Positions 53,717 to 63,496 of a stretch of 64,000 bases of DNA are shown one piece after another. How positions within the stretch are numbered: the first letter of the stretch is position 1; every line of letters begins with the position of its first letter. The notes beneath the pieces are model-generated. The model was given only the letters and a program-made list of their open reading frames with translations, made no database searches and was not told the DNA's origin. This DNA is from JACMLD01 sp038229695 (GTDB lineage: Bacteria; Bacteroidota; Bacteroidia; Chitinophagales; Chitinophagaceae), in NCBI GenBank assembly GCA_038229695.1, contig JBBROE010000004.1, positions 1-64,000 of the forward strand, read 5' to 3'. Position numbers and translations under genes: made by a program.

Positions 53717-54883
53717 TCAACAGCCTGCATTCCACGCCGGCCAGCGGGGAAAATCACCTGCGGCCAGTTGGTTACCGAGCGTAAACGCCGTACGCTCGAG
53801 GTTTATCCCGGTATGCAATAACATCGTATCGGGCGTTTCCGACCCATCGTTGATGCAAAGAAGCGCGTCGAAGTAGTCGCGGAATTGTACAGGCACCGGC
53901 TGCGGAATCATTCCCGCCAGGCCTATCACTTTCAGCCCGGCGCGCTTACCCCGCACAGCCACGCCAACCGGTGCTTTGCCGTGCAGCGACTGCTCATCGA
54001 TGCAACCCTCGCCGGTCACCAGCAACCCGCTCGCCGGAATCGTGTCATCAAACCGGGTGATGTTCAGGAAATAATCAATACCCGGCACAAGCACTGCCCC
54101 CAAAAACGCATACAGCCCGGCAGCCGCCCCTCCCGCCGTGCCTCCTCCTGTTACCGCCGACATATCTTTCCCGGTCTGCAGCAGCGCGATGCCGGACAAT
54201 CTTGCCAGTGCCGCTTCCAGGAGTGGTAGCTGCCTGGCCGTGGCCCCTTTTTGCGGCCCGAAAACAGCTGCCGCCCCGTGCAGCCCCAGTAACCCGTTGT
54301 CCACATCGCATAAAATATCTATTGCGCAATCACGCAGCCGTGGATCAAGACCCGATAAATCAGCACCCACAGCACTGCCCAGCCCGTCAGCACCGGCTTC
54401 TACCGCTGCCCCCGCAGCATCCCTGAATACCACACCGACCGCTTCCAGTATCGATCGGCCCCCGTCAACAGTGGCCGAGCCACCCATACCCAGGATGACC
54501 TTTTTCACCCCGCGGTCAAGCGCAGCAGTGATCATCTCGCCGGTACCCCACGCACCGGCCGTCAGCGGGTTGAGTTCACGCGGTTGAAGCAGGCGCAACC
54601 CAGCCGCATCAGCCATTTCAATAACCGCGGTACGCCCGCCGTCGATGAGCCCAAAGCGGCTGGTTATTTTTCTGCCCAGCGGGTCAGACACGACCACGGG
54701 AACAAGCTCCCCCTGCAGGTGACTGGTGATGAGCCCGGCCGTGCCATCCCCGCCATCCCCGACCGGGAAGGCCGTACAGGTGCAGGTGAGGCGACTGGCC
54801 TGAAAACCCCGGCTGATGGCCGTGGCTGCTGCGGTTGCATCAAGGCTGTTCTTAAAGGCATTCGGGGCAACCAGGATGTGCAT
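53717..54883 (-). CDS. Glycerate kinase
   Basis: A 388-residue glycerate kinase of the GlxK/GarK type, phosphorylating D-glycerate, usually to 2-phosphoglycerate. The start HILVAPNAFKNSLDA and the motifs PVGDGGDGTAGL, WGTGEMITAALDRGVKKVILGMGGSATVDGG, GPQKGATARQLPLLEAALARL and VTGGGTAGGAAAGLYAFLGA are diagnostic. GEGCIDEQSLHGKAPVGVA marks the C-terminal nucleotide side. It begins 14 bp after the hydroxyacid dehydrogenase stop. Together with that enzyme (hydroxypyruvate to glycerate) and the permease it channels C2/C3 hydroxyacids to glycolysis. Confidence 0.94.
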   Translation of the reverse strand: MHILVAPNAFKNSLDATAAATAISRGFQASRLTCTCTAFPVGDGGDGTAGLITSHLQGELVPVVVSDPLGRKITSRFGLIDGGRTAVIEMADAAGLRLLQPRELNPLTAGAWGTGEMITAALDRGVKKVILGMGGSATVDGGRSILEAVGVVFRDAAGAAVEAGADGLGSAVGADLSGLDPRLRDCAIDILCDVDNGLLGLHGAAAVFGPQKGATARQLPLLEAALARLSGIALLQTGKDMSAVTGGGTAGGAAAGLYAFLGAVLVPGIDYFLNITRFDDTIPASGLLVTGEGCIDEQSLHGKAPVGVAVRGKRAGLKVIGLAGMIPQPVPVQFRDYFDALLCINDGSETPDTMLLHTGINLERTAFTLGNQLAAGDFPRWPAWNAGC

Positions 54884-54897
54884 ATCAGCAAAATAAA

Positions 54898-55845
54898 TTA
54901 GTTCACAACATTAACGGGGTGACCGGCTAAAAACGACCGGATATTACCAGCCGTCACCGACAGGATTCTTTGCCTGGCCTCCCGGCTGATCCAGGCATTG
55001 TGCGGCGTCACCAGGCACTTCCGTGCGGCCAGCAGCGGGTTGGGCCGGCGCGGCGGCTCCTCTGATAAAACATCCAGCGCTGCGGCGGCTATTACCCCCG
55101 CGTTCAGCGCATCGGCCAGGTCAGGTTCATTGATCAGGCCGCCCCTGGCTGTGTTGACCAGGATAGCCCGCGGCTTCATGGTAGCAAGCAGCGCACGATT
55201 CACAAAAGCCGTGTTCGTTACCGTTAGCGGACAGTGCAGGGAAACAACATCGCTACCGGCGAATACCGTCGCCAGGTCCGCAGCTTCACCGCTGCTTCCC
55301 GGTACCAGCCGGGGTGAGCAGCAAAGAATTTTCATCCCAAGCGCCCGGCCGATAGCCGCTACCCTGCTGCCGATATGGCCATAGCCGACAATTCCCAGGG
55401 TCTTGCCTTCCAGTTCCATTACCGGCGCCACCGTATAACACCAGTCGGCCGACCGGCCCCAGTCCCCGGCTTCCACGGACGCTGCATTCTTGCCGGTGTG
55501 ATTGGTAAGCTCCAGCAGCAGGGCAAATACATGCTGCGCCACGGAGGCCGTGCCGTATCCGGGAACATTGCAAACGGTAACGTTCGCTGACCGGGCCGCG
55601 ATAGTATCAATCACATTGTAACCGGTAGCCAGTACACTTACCAGCTTTAACGCGGGCAACTCCCGCAATGCAGCGGCATCCAGCGGTGTCTTATTACTTA
55701 CAATAATATCCGCCTCCCTGCAACGCGCAGCCACTGATTCCGGGGAGCTCCGGTCATACAGCACCAGTTCGCCCAATTCCCTCAAAGGTGCCCAGTCCAA
55801 ATCTCCCGGGTTCACCGCAAAAGCATCTGTGACAATAATATTCAT
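54898..55845 (-). CDS. D-2-hydroxyacid dehydrogenase (hydroxypyruvate reductase type)
   Basis: A 315-residue NAD(P)-dependent dehydrogenase. Start at ATG 55845 because MNIIVTDAFA is the family's usual beginning; the upstream in-frame Met adds only nine residues. The Rossmann motif is LGIVGYGHIGSRV (residues 150-162). The catalytic residues are R234 in NTARGGLINE, E263 in SEEPP and H282 in TPHNAW. The glycerate kinase and the lactate/glycolate-type permease in the same operon favour reduction of hydroxypyruvate to D-glycerate, or the reverse, over a role in serine synthesis; no ACT domain is present. Confidence 0.92.
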   Translation of the reverse strand: MNIIVTDAFAVNPGDLDWAPLRELGELVLYDRSSPESVAARCREADIIVSNKTPLDAAALRELPALKLVSVLATGYNVIDTIAARSANVTVCNVPGYGTASVAQHVFALLLELTNHTGKNAASVEAGDWGRSADWCYTVAPVMELEGKTLGIVGYGHIGSRVAAIGRALGMKILCCSPRLVPGSSGEAADLATVFAGSDVVSLHCPLTVTNTAFVNRALLATMKPRAILVNTARGGLINEPDLADALNAGVIAAAALDVLSEEPPRRPNPLLAARKCLVTPHNAWISREARQRILSVTAGNIRSFLAGHPVNVVN

Positions 55846-55918
55846 GACGTAGTGTATAATGCATGAAGGCAAACCGGCTCCCCTGCTGCCGGGCGGCGCC
55901 CCGGGTTCATACGGCTGG

Positions 55919-57697
55919 TTAATTTCCTGTCGTGAACCGGCCGCCTCTTTTTCTCACGGCATGCAGCACACCCACTACCAACGCGATGACCGCCACTGCC
56001 ATCATTACGATCAGCAAGTATTGCTTGCCGGTAGTAAGCGACACAGTTGATGCGGGCAGTGCCAGGGCAGGGATGCTGTACTGCGGCACCATCCATGTAA
56101 ACACATAAGCCTGCAGCACCGCAAAAACGCAGGTGATAAGCAACAGGATAAAACTGTGGCGGACAGTAAAGGCAAACAGCCGCGATTCCTGGCCGGTCAG
56201 TCCTACCGCCGCCACGCCGACTGCAATGGATTGCGGTGAAATCATTTTTGCCGTGACACCCCCGCTGGCATTCGCGGCAACGGTGATCAGCGGATCAACG
56301 CCAATATGCTGCGCCGTCGTCAGCTGCAGCTTTCCAAACAGCGCATTGGACGACGTATCCGAGCCGGTCAAAAATACCCCCAGCCAACCCAGCACCGGCG
56401 AAAAAAATGGAAACCACGCACCGGTGGCCGCCAGCGCCAGCGCCATGGTACTGGATATCCCGGAATTATTAGCCACAAACGCAAATGCCACCACGGCGGC
56501 AATAGTAATCACCGGAGCTTTTAACTGTTGCAGGGTAAGTTTAACGGCAATCACTGCTTTTCGGAGGCTGATTCCCGTTAGTGGTATAGACAATAAGCCG
56601 GCCAGCAGTATCGCGGAACCGGCGTTCGACAGGTAATTAAAGGTAAACGGTTTGATCAGCAACGCGCTGCCATCGGGCCGTACTATGCTGTGGGCCAGGC
56701 CCGGGACGTAGAATTTCACCTGGCCGATTGAATTGAGGTAGTCCTTTACCGGCTGCAATCCCCAGCCAACCACCATAACGGTCATGATCAGGTACGGCAG
56801 CCAGGCCCGCGCAATCGCTGCATTTGAATGCTGTTCTTCTTCACTGGCCGATACCGCCGTCTCCTCCGGAAACCGCCACGACTGGCGCGGCTTCCAATAC
56901 CTCAGCAGCACCATCAGCGATATGATGGACACCAGGCCCGAAATCACATCCGGCAACATCGGGCTCAGGTAATTGGCCGTTATAAATTGTGTTAGCGCAA
57001 ATGAAATCCCGGCCACCAGGATCGCCGGCATCACCTCCATCGTCTTACGCCACCCGCACATCAGGCATACCAAATAAAAAGGAAGGATAAGCGAAATAAA
57101 GGGTAGCGTGCGGCCAATCATTTGCGATAAGGCCATTTCCGGGAGACCGGACACCTGCGCCGCCACCGTTACAGGAATACCAATAGAGCCAAACGCGACC
57201 GGCGCCGTATTCGCAATCAGGCAGATGCCCGCGGCGTAGAGCGGGTTAAAGCCCAGCCCCGCCAGCATGGCCGCCGTAATGGCCACCGGGGAACCAAATC
57301 CCGCAGCGCCTTCAAGGAACGCACCGAAAGAAAAGGCTATCAGCAAAGCCTGTAGCCGGCGATCGTCGGTGATCCTCGCCATGAACTGCCTGATGATCTG
57401 AAACTGACCGCCGGCCACCGTGATATTGTATAGGAATATGGCCCCGACAATGATCCAGCAAATGGTAAACACGCCGTATAAAGCGCCATCTGCAGCCGAT
57501 AACAGGGAAAGTGACAGCGGCATGCCATAAACAAAAATCGCTATGGCCAGTACCAGTACAACTATCCAAAGACTCGCCACCCATCCTTTCATTTTTTGTA
57601 CAAGCAACGCCCAGAAAATAAAGAAAACCGGCACAGCTGCCACCAGGGCAGACCACCCGATATGATGAAAAGGATCAAAAACCTGCTTCCACGGCAT
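55919..57697 (-). CDS. LctP-family lactate/glycolate permease
   Basis: A 592-residue inner-membrane transporter with about 12-14 hydrophobic segments. Start at Met 57697 gives MPWKQVFDPFHHIGW, the LctP-like N terminus; the next upstream Met (57733) would add 12 residues. Family hallmarks are GAFLEGAAGFGSPVAITAAML, IANTAPVAFGSIGIPV, FFSPVLGWLGVFLTGSDTSSNALFG and ANASGGVTAKMISPQSIAVG. It takes up a short 2-hydroxyacid (lactate, glycolate or glycerate) with protons. It is 73 bp ahead of the dehydrogenase gene and 70 bp after the YiaL-like gene, so a substrate for the neighbouring enzymes is likely. Confidence 0.93.
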   Translation of the reverse strand: MPWKQVFDPFHHIGWSALVAAVPVFFIFWALLVQKMKGWVASLWIVVLVLAIAIFVYGMPLSLSLLSAADGALYGVFTICWIIVGAIFLYNITVAGGQFQIIRQFMARITDDRRLQALLIAFSFGAFLEGAAGFGSPVAITAAMLAGLGFNPLYAAGICLIANTAPVAFGSIGIPVTVAAQVSGLPEMALSQMIGRTLPFISLILPFYLVCLMCGWRKTMEVMPAILVAGISFALTQFITANYLSPMLPDVISGLVSIISLMVLLRYWKPRQSWRFPEETAVSASEEEQHSNAAIARAWLPYLIMTVMVVGWGLQPVKDYLNSIGQVKFYVPGLAHSIVRPDGSALLIKPFTFNYLSNAGSAILLAGLLSIPLTGISLRKAVIAVKLTLQQLKAPVITIAAVVAFAFVANNSGISSTMALALAATGAWFPFFSPVLGWLGVFLTGSDTSSNALFGKLQLTTAQHIGVDPLITVAANASGGVTAKMISPQSIAVGVAAVGLTGQESRLFAFTVRHSFILLLITCVFAVLQAYVFTWMVPQYSIPALALPASTVSLTTGKQYLLIVMMAVAVIALVVGVLHAVRKRGGRFTTGN

Positions 57698-57767
57698 GTT
57701 CCGGTAAATGGGTGAGTGAAATGGCCATTTCAAACTACAGCAGTTTCCTGCCGCGCATCATACACGG

Positions 57768-58373
57768 TTATTTTGCCGTTCTTACTTTAACCACCACCTT
57801 TTTCAATGGTCCGGGACGGTTTACCTCGATATTTCCACAGTGTGCATCCTCGTCCGGGAACATGATAAACAGGGTCGATGCATCGGCACGGTAATATTTT
57901 CCGTTCGGGCTGGTATAAAACCCGATGTCTTTGGCAGCGTCATACGGTTTCTTTACCGTGGTTGAGCTGTATGGTGCAATGCCCATCATTTCCTCGCCGG
58001 ATACCACGCAGTGGATATCCGCGTAATCGCGGTGGACTTCAAACAATACACTGTCTTTGCTTTTTGTAGTGGTTTCCGCAACGGTCACGTAAACATCGTC
58101 TTTCCCGTAAACAGTATAACGGCCTGGCGTAAGTGCTTTTAAGTTGGTCCGCTTCAGGTAGGCAAAGGCAGTATCCCACCACGCCTTATGGGCCGCATAT
58201 TGGCGGGCCAGCTCAGCTTTGTTGATCGTGGGAGACGGCTTTCGCCCTAACTCTTTTAAGCCCGGATAGGTTTTATACCAGCGGTCGATACCCGACGGGT
58301 CTTGCGCGGCGGTAGAAAAGTGAATGCAGGCCAATAAGCCTAATGCGAAAAGGAAGGGCACAAATTTGTTCAT
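57768..58373 (-). CDS. YhcH/YjgK/YiaL-family protein with signal peptide
   Basis: A 201-residue protein. The first ~23 residues are a signal peptide (FVPFLFALGLLACIHFSTAAQ). The rest is a cupin-like YiaL/DUF386 domain with VLFEVHRDYADIHCVVSGEE, GIAPYSSTT and FIMFPDEDAHCGN holding the conserved His and Glu ligands of this fold. The E. coli relatives are cytoplasmic and linked to sugar-acid or sialic-acid catabolism, so a secreted member is unusual. It is first in the hydroxyacid operon and may bind or isomerise the extracytoplasmic substrate. An N-terminal ~70-residue extension (GIDRWYKTYPGLKELG) precedes the cupin core. Confidence 0.82.
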   Translation of the reverse strand: MNKFVPFLFALGLLACIHFSTAAQDPSGIDRWYKTYPGLKELGRKPSPTINKAELARQYAAHKAWWDTAFAYLKRTNLKALTPGRYTVYGKDDVYVTVAETTTKSKDSVLFEVHRDYADIHCVVSGEEMMGIAPYSSTTVKKPYDAAKDIGFYTSPNGKYYRADASTLFIMFPDEDAHCGNIEVNRPGPLKKVVVKVRTAK

Positions 58374-58489
58374 ACGGTGGTGTTTTAAAAATGGATTAGC
58401 GCCTTAAATATAGGCATCCTGCCGAAACCCGGCGCCAGAATCACATTAAAACACATCAAAATACCAGCGCGTGGTGACCCCTGATGAAG

Positions 58490-59341
58490 TCAGAACTGCG
58501 TTACCCGTACCCAGTCCACATACATATGCGCAGATTTTTCCTTTACTTTTTTAAACGCGTCGCCGGTAAGGCCATAGTAAGGTTTGCGGGTATTATTAAT
58601 TTTTTCCGGGTATGCACCGCCCAGGGCATAATTGAGGATCAAAAATTTCGGGGTGTCAAAAGACCACTTGCCGTAATGCTGGGTCATCGATTTGGTAACC
58701 CTGAAAACCAGTTTGCCATCGTAACTGAACAGCAGGCTGTCCGGCGTCCAGTCGACCGCATATACATGCCAGTGAGTAACGTCATCGTGGGCGGGGAAGT
58801 ACAACCGGTTTACAAAAGGTGTTTCGCCACTGTAACCCTGCCCGTGCACGGCAGCACTGGCCCAATCCTTTTCCCCGATGAACTCCATAATGTCAATCTC
58901 ACCGGTGTTGGGCCATTCGCCATTCCCCAGCAGCCACCAGGCCGGCCACAGACCGGAAGCCGCATCCATCCTGATCCTGGCCTCGGCTCTTCCGTAGGTA
59001 AAATCGAACTTACCCCGGGTAGTCAGGCGGCCAGAGACAAAATCAAAATGCTGCCCATCGGCCGTTACATATCCGGGTGCGTACGCAGGCCGCAACACCA
59101 GGGCGCCTCCCTGCTGGTAAAACACCGCCGCAGAATCTACGTAAGCCTGCAACTCGTCGTTCACATGCAGGCCGGTAACCACTGGGCCCCACTTTGCGCG
59201 GTTCAATCCGGGGCCGTTGAAATCATCGTAAAAGATCACCTTCCCGGTTTTCCCGGCAGGCATCTTCACCTGCTTTCCGGGCTGTGCGGTCAATCGTGTA
59301 TCAGCCGTTAAAAGCACCAGTAGTATCCAGCCAAAACGCAT
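58490..59341 (-). CDS. GH16 family endo-glycosidase
   Basis: A 283-residue exported enzyme. Start at ATG 59341, placing a signal peptide first (FGWILLVLLTADTRLTAQ). The GH16 jelly-roll has VIFYDDFNGPGLNRAKW at the start and the catalytic GEIDIMEFIG with E148 nucleophile, D150 and E153 acid/base. LWPAWWLLGNGEWP and HVYAVDWTPDSLLFSYDG are conserved. It is of laminarinase/beta-glucanase-like architecture without accessory domains. It is followed (upstream on the map) by a second GH16 gene with a different N terminus, 163 bp apart, so the two may form a small beta-glucan-degrading pair. Confidence 0.93.
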   Translation of the reverse strand: MRFGWILLVLLTADTRLTAQPGKQVKMPAGKTGKVIFYDDFNGPGLNRAKWGPVVTGLHVNDELQAYVDSAAVFYQQGGALVLRPAYAPGYVTADGQHFDFVSGRLTTRGKFDFTYGRAEARIRMDAASGLWPAWWLLGNGEWPNTGEIDIMEFIGEKDWASAAVHGQGYSGETPFVNRLYFPAHDDVTHWHVYAVDWTPDSLLFSYDGKLVFRVTKSMTQHYGKWSFDTPKFLILNYALGGAYPEKINNTRKPYYGLTGDAFKKVKEKSAHMYVDWVRVTQF

Positions 59342-59504
59342 AGTTAAAAATTTAAATCGGATGGTCAGCAGGGATTTTCCTGCTGGCCAGTTAACAGAAC
59401 GGCCCATATAACGGCCAGGAATAGTTGCCCGGCGATATACCTCCGGGCAGCATCGTTGTGTCGCACCCGTGTACCGCTGTACAAGAGGCAGCCGGGGCAG
59501 TTAG

Positions 59505-60524
59505 TTACTGGTATACCCGAACATAATCCACTTCCATCTGGGCCTGGGTGAACGCAGGGTCTACCGACCCGCCGAAATTACCCCCCAGCGCCATATTCAG
59601 GATAAGGAAAAAATTCTTGTTAAAGGGCATGCTGCTGGTATTGGTCGTAGAAAAAAACACGACGCCATCAACAGAAAACCGCAGTACCGAAGAGGTCCAC
59701 TCCAGCCCGTACACATGAAAATCAGTGGTAGCCGTACCAATTGTGGTATTGCCTCCTACCCCGTTTGCCCCGGAGTGATTCGGGTAATGGATGGTACCAA
59801 AGATCTTGTTGAGCTGGTTGGCTACATGCTCCATGATGTCAATCTCACCGCAGGCAGGCCAGGGATTGCTGTCAATATTACTGCCCAGCATCCAGATTGC
59901 GGGCCAGGTACCTTTGTCGGCGGGCAGTTTGGCCCGCACCAGTACTTTTCCGAACGCAAAGGAAAATTTGTCTTTCGTGAGTATACGGGCGGAGGTATAG
60001 GCGTTGCCGCCGTAGGTTTCTTTTTTCGCAATTATTTTAAGCGTGCCATTGGAAATGATGACGTTGTCGGGCCTGGACGTGTAATATTCCAACTCATTGT
60101 TGCCCCATCCGCCGCCGCCGGTATCGTAGCCCCATTTTGATGACGGAGGCGCACCATCTGTATTGAACTCTTCAGACCATACCAGCGACAATTTTACGCC
60201 GACATCCACCTGGGCTGATTTTGCAAGCGTTTGGCCTCCTGCACTCTTGGCCACCACGTTTACGGTATAAGTTCCGGTGGAGGGATACTTATAACTCAGG
60301 ATACCGGACGGTACGGTTTTATAATCGCCGTTCCCTAGATCAAACTCGTAGCTCACAGCATTGGTAGCCGCCGCCGTAAAATTGACGGTGCCCGTGCTGT
60401 CAGCCGCCACCACTACCGACAGCGTCAGGTTAGTCGGTGCTGTCGCCGCGGGCGTACTGCTGCTTTTACTGCAGGAACCCAGAATAACACTTACCATTGC
60501 AAATGCCAGGATGATTCTTTTCAT
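59505..60524 (-). CDS. PKD-GH16 lipoprotein
   Basis: A 339-residue lipoprotein (ILGSC, Cys18) using ATG 60524. A PKD-like domain spans about residues 33-108 (NLTLSVVVAADSTGTVNFT, then TYTVNVVAKSAGG). The GH16 domain (from about 113) contains VWSEEFNTDGAPPSSKWGYD and ACGEIDIMEHV with E227, D229 and E232; GTWPAIWMLGSN and DFHVYGLEWTSSVLRFSVDG are conserved. It is membrane-anchored, probably surface-exposed, and likely cleaves beta-1,3- or mixed-linkage glucan. The neighbouring single-domain GH16 could finish the job. No SusCD pair is next to them. Confidence 0.93.
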   Translation of the reverse strand: MKRIILAFAMVSVILGSCSKSSSTPAATAPTNLTLSVVVAADSTGTVNFTAAATNAVSYEFDLGNGDYKTVPSGILSYKYPSTGTYTVNVVAKSAGGQTLAKSAQVDVGVKLSLVWSEEFNTDGAPPSSKWGYDTGGGGWGNNELEYYTSRPDNVIISNGTLKIIAKKETYGGNAYTSARILTKDKFSFAFGKVLVRAKLPADKGTWPAIWMLGSNIDSNPWPACGEIDIMEHVANQLNKIFGTIHYPNHSGANGVGGNTTIGTATTDFHVYGLEWTSSVLRFSVDGVVFFSTTNTSSMPFNKNFFLILNMALGGNFGGSVDPAFTQAQMEVDYVRVYQ

Positions 60525-61271
60525 GTAATTCACTTTTAAAATCTGGTACCAGGAATTTCCATCCGCACCAATATTCCCTAAAGATAACTGGGTTGTCGAT
60601 ATTGTAAGCATTTCAGGATTATTTGCGCCTGTCCCGTGTTAACGATACCATTCCCCGGCACCAGGAACTGTATCCGGGCAGCTTCAATACCGATGCAGTC
60701 CTCTGCACTGATCAGCCTATAATAGCCGCCAGCTGCACCAATGATAAACGTGGCGATTTTGTTATCTACGTTCATAATGACATTTGCGTTTGCATCTTTG
60801 GAAAACGTCATCTGGTCATCACAAAAACAAGCCCACCTCGAGTTGGGAGATGCAGCGTGATAACCTGGACTGAAACGGTCTGCCGGCCCAACTCCTAAAT
60901 GACCCGGTACGTCGCTGGCACAGATCCAAACTTTGGCCCTTCCCTCCGTCAGATCTGCCACAATAAAACGCGGCATGGGGATTTCCTGCTGATTTTTCAA
61001 AGAACAGTTTCCAGCGCTAAAGCCCCCAGCCTGAAACGCTTTAAATAATTGCGTATGAACCTTTCCAGCAAAGAAGCCGCCCACCGCATGACTATTTCCG
61101 TATGCGGCGTGGATATCAGCCGCTACGGCCTCACCAGGAAACTGCAGCTTGTCACTGAAACAAACCTGTTCCGGTTCCTGTTTGATCTTGAAAATGAAAA
61201 GAGCAAAGACCGGACTGGGCAATCCTCCTGACGAGCCGGTTGGTATCGTTTCTATTTTCTACATTAGTGGC
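60525..61271. other. Intergenic with unrecognised minus-strand frame
   Basis: 747 bp. A minus-strand frame stays open over 60578-61222 and the part from Met 60976 (MPRFIVADLTEGRAKVWICA ... SPNSRWACFCDD) has protein-like composition, but I recognise no family and the plus strand is also open in places. It is possibly a real hypothetical gene just upstream of the PKD-GH16 gene. Confidence 0.25.
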
Positions 61272-61730
61272 ATGATTACGCTGCACCGCGTCGCGGGAAC
61301 CGATCCTGTTTTTCTTCAACTTACCACCTTACTTGACCAGGACCTGGCTTTGCGCGACGGACCCGATCACGCATTTTATGCGCCGTTCAACGCTACCGCT
61401 GCTATCCGCCATGCCGTCGTGGCGAATGCTGACGGCGGCCCTGCCGGCTGTGGTGCATTTAAGCCCTATGACGACCATACAGCAGAGATCAAACGCATGT
61501 ACGTACTTCCGGATCAGCGAGGCAAGGGAATTGCCGCAATAGTTTTAAAGGAACTGGAGAACTGGTGCAGGGAACTGGGCTATACTGCGTGCCAGCTGGA
61601 AACCGGGAAGAACCAGCCAGAGGCCATCCGCTTATATCAAAAGACCAGCTACCGGCAAATCGACTGCTACGGTCAGTATAAAAATATCGCCAACAGTATC
61701 TGCTTTGCAAAATCGCTGGCACTGCAGTAA
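61272..61730 (+). CDS. GNAT family N-acetyltransferase
   Basis: A 152-residue cytoplasmic acetyltransferase. ATG 61272 starts the domain directly (ITLHRVAGTDPVF); earlier in-frame starts add unrelated residues. The acetyl-CoA site is visible in EIKRMYVLPDQRGKGIAAIVLKELENW (motif A, R/Q-x-x-G-x-G/A) and the C-terminal ACQLETGKNQPEAIRLYQKTSYRQI. The AGCGAFKPYDDHTAEIKRMYV layout is typical of small GNATs acting on amino acids or peptides. It stands alone and ends about 95 bp before the carboxylesterase start. Confidence 0.9.
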   Translation: MITLHRVAGTDPVFLQLTTLLDQDLALRDGPDHAFYAPFNATAAIRHAVVANADGGPAGCGAFKPYDDHTAEIKRMYVLPDQRGKGIAAIVLKELENWCRELGYTACQLETGKNQPEAIRLYQKTSYRQIDCYGQYKNIANSICFAKSLALQ

Positions 61731-61824
61731 TTATTCATAAGCGGTTTTGGCCAAAGTATTTTTTCCTTTATCCATTAAACCAGTACTTTTAAAGGCCCGT
61801 TCATTTCATCCTGATACATGCTAT

Positions 61825-63456
61825 ATGAAGAAACAAGTCCTGCTTTACGTCCTTTCGCTTGCTCTGTTGTTGAATTGCGATGCCCAGCTGTCTAACAGTA
61901 ATGCCGCGCCCCGGGCTCAGGTCGCCAATGGCATCCTGGAAGGACTCAGCGAGTCCGGCATCGCCACGTTCAAGGGGATCCCGTTCGGTGCCCCGCCAGT
62001 CGGCGAGCTGCGCTGGAAAGAGCCGCAACCGGTGAAAAACTGGACCGGTGTCCGTAAAGCGGATAAGTTTGGTCCGCGGGCCATGCAGCTGCCCATCTTC
62101 GGAGATATGAATTTCCGGTCAGATGGCGTAAGTGAGGATTGCCTGTATCTTAATGTTTGGACGCCGGCCAGGCAGGCTAATGAAAAACTGCCGGTGCTGG
62201 TATATTTTTATGGGGGCGGTTTCATCGCCGGCGACGGCTCAGAACCGCGTTACGACGGCGAAAGCCTATCCCGCCGGGGCATCGTTTCGGTAACCGTCAA
62301 CTATCGCCTGGGTGTATTCGGATTCATGGCACACCCGGAACTCAGTAAAGAATCGCCCCATCACGCATCAGGCAATTACGGCCTGCTTGACCAGAGTGCC
62401 GCCATCAAATGGGTAAAACAAAATATAGCGGCCTTTGGTGGCGACCCGAATAAGATTACGATCGCCGGAGAGTCAGCGGGTTCATTTTCAGTCAGTGCCC
62501 AGATGGCCTCCCCCCTAAGCAGGGATTTGATCGCAGGCGCCATCGGAGAAAGTGGTTCACTGCTGGCAAAAGGCGGTACCGTTCCGCTCAGCAAAGGCGA
62601 AGAACAGGGAGAAGCATTTGCCAAATCTTTGGGTGCCGGCTCACTGGCAGCACTGCGCGCTATGACGGCCCAGGATCTGCTGAATGCCACTTCAAAACCA
62701 GGCAACGGCCGTTTCCCCGTGACCGTCGATGGCTATTTCTTTCCTGAATCACCGTCAAAAATATATGCAGCCGGAAAAGAAGCCCATGTGCCCCTGCTGG
62801 TAGGCTGGAATTCTATGGAAGGTGGCGGACCTGGATCAATAACGGGAAATAACCCCACTAAAGACAATTATTCGGCAGCCGTGCAAAAGCTCTATGGTAA
62901 AGATGCGGAGGAAGCGTTGAAGGTTTATGCGGCGGCCTCCGACGCGGACGTAGAGCAGGTGGCTACAGACATGGCAGGTGATCGCTTCATCGGCTATAGT
63001 ACCTGGAAATGGTTTGATATGCAGACAAAAACAGGTCAGCGACCCGTATTCCGCTACCTGTATGAAAGACCAAGGCCTGCCATGCGCGCGGAGATGGGCA
63101 ACGCAACCGCCGGGCTTGCGGGTGGTATCATCAGGAACAATGACAGCACTGTAAAAAAGGCTCCACCGGCAAGAGGCGCGGTTCACTCCGCAGAAATAGA
63201 ATATGCCCTGGGCAACCTGCCGACCAACAGGGTGTACGACTGGCAGCCGGAAGACTACATGGTGTCTCAAATCATGCAACTATTTTTCGCCAACTTTATA
63301 AAAACAGGCAACCCCAACGGACCCGGGGTTCCCAACTGGCCCGCTGCAACCGCCGGCAAACCATCCCCGGTTATGCAAATCAATGCCAGCTCAGGGACAG
63401 TCATAGAAACAACAAGACCACGTTACGAATTCATGGACAAGGTGAATAACCAGTAA
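61825..63456 (+). CDS. Type B carboxylesterase
   Basis: A 543-residue alpha/beta-hydrolase of the carboxylesterase type B family. Start at ATG 61825 gives a signal peptide with possible lipoprotein Cys (LALLLNCDAQ); upstream in-frame codons are not signal-like. The oxyanion motif YGGGFIAG is at 129-136, the nucleophile S217 in IAGESAGSFSV, and the catalytic His region RGAVHSAEIEYALGN near the C terminus. EDCLYLNVWTP is the usual type B signature. The protein probably hydrolyses aliphatic or aryl esters in the periplasm or at the surface. It has no operon neighbour on its strand beyond the GNAT gene. Confidence 0.92.
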   Translation: MKKQVLLYVLSLALLLNCDAQLSNSNAAPRAQVANGILEGLSESGIATFKGIPFGAPPVGELRWKEPQPVKNWTGVRKADKFGPRAMQLPIFGDMNFRSDGVSEDCLYLNVWTPARQANEKLPVLVYFYGGGFIAGDGSEPRYDGESLSRRGIVSVTVNYRLGVFGFMAHPELSKESPHHASGNYGLLDQSAAIKWVKQNIAAFGGDPNKITIAGESAGSFSVSAQMASPLSRDLIAGAIGESGSLLAKGGTVPLSKGEEQGEAFAKSLGAGSLAALRAMTAQDLLNATSKPGNGRFPVTVDGYFFPESPSKIYAAGKEAHVPLLVGWNSMEGGGPGSITGNNPTKDNYSAAVQKLYGKDAEEALKVYAAASDADVEQVATDMAGDRFIGYSTWKWFDMQTKTGQRPVFRYLYERPRPAMRAEMGNATAGLAGGIIRNNDSTVKKAPPARGAVHSAEIEYALGNLPTNRVYDWQPEDYMVSQIMQLFFANFIKTGNPNGPGVPNWPAATAGKPSPVMQINASSGTVIETTRPRYEFMDKVNNQ

Positions 63457-63496
63457 AACGAAGGAGCCATATCTGCAGTGTCTTAGCAATGTTGGC

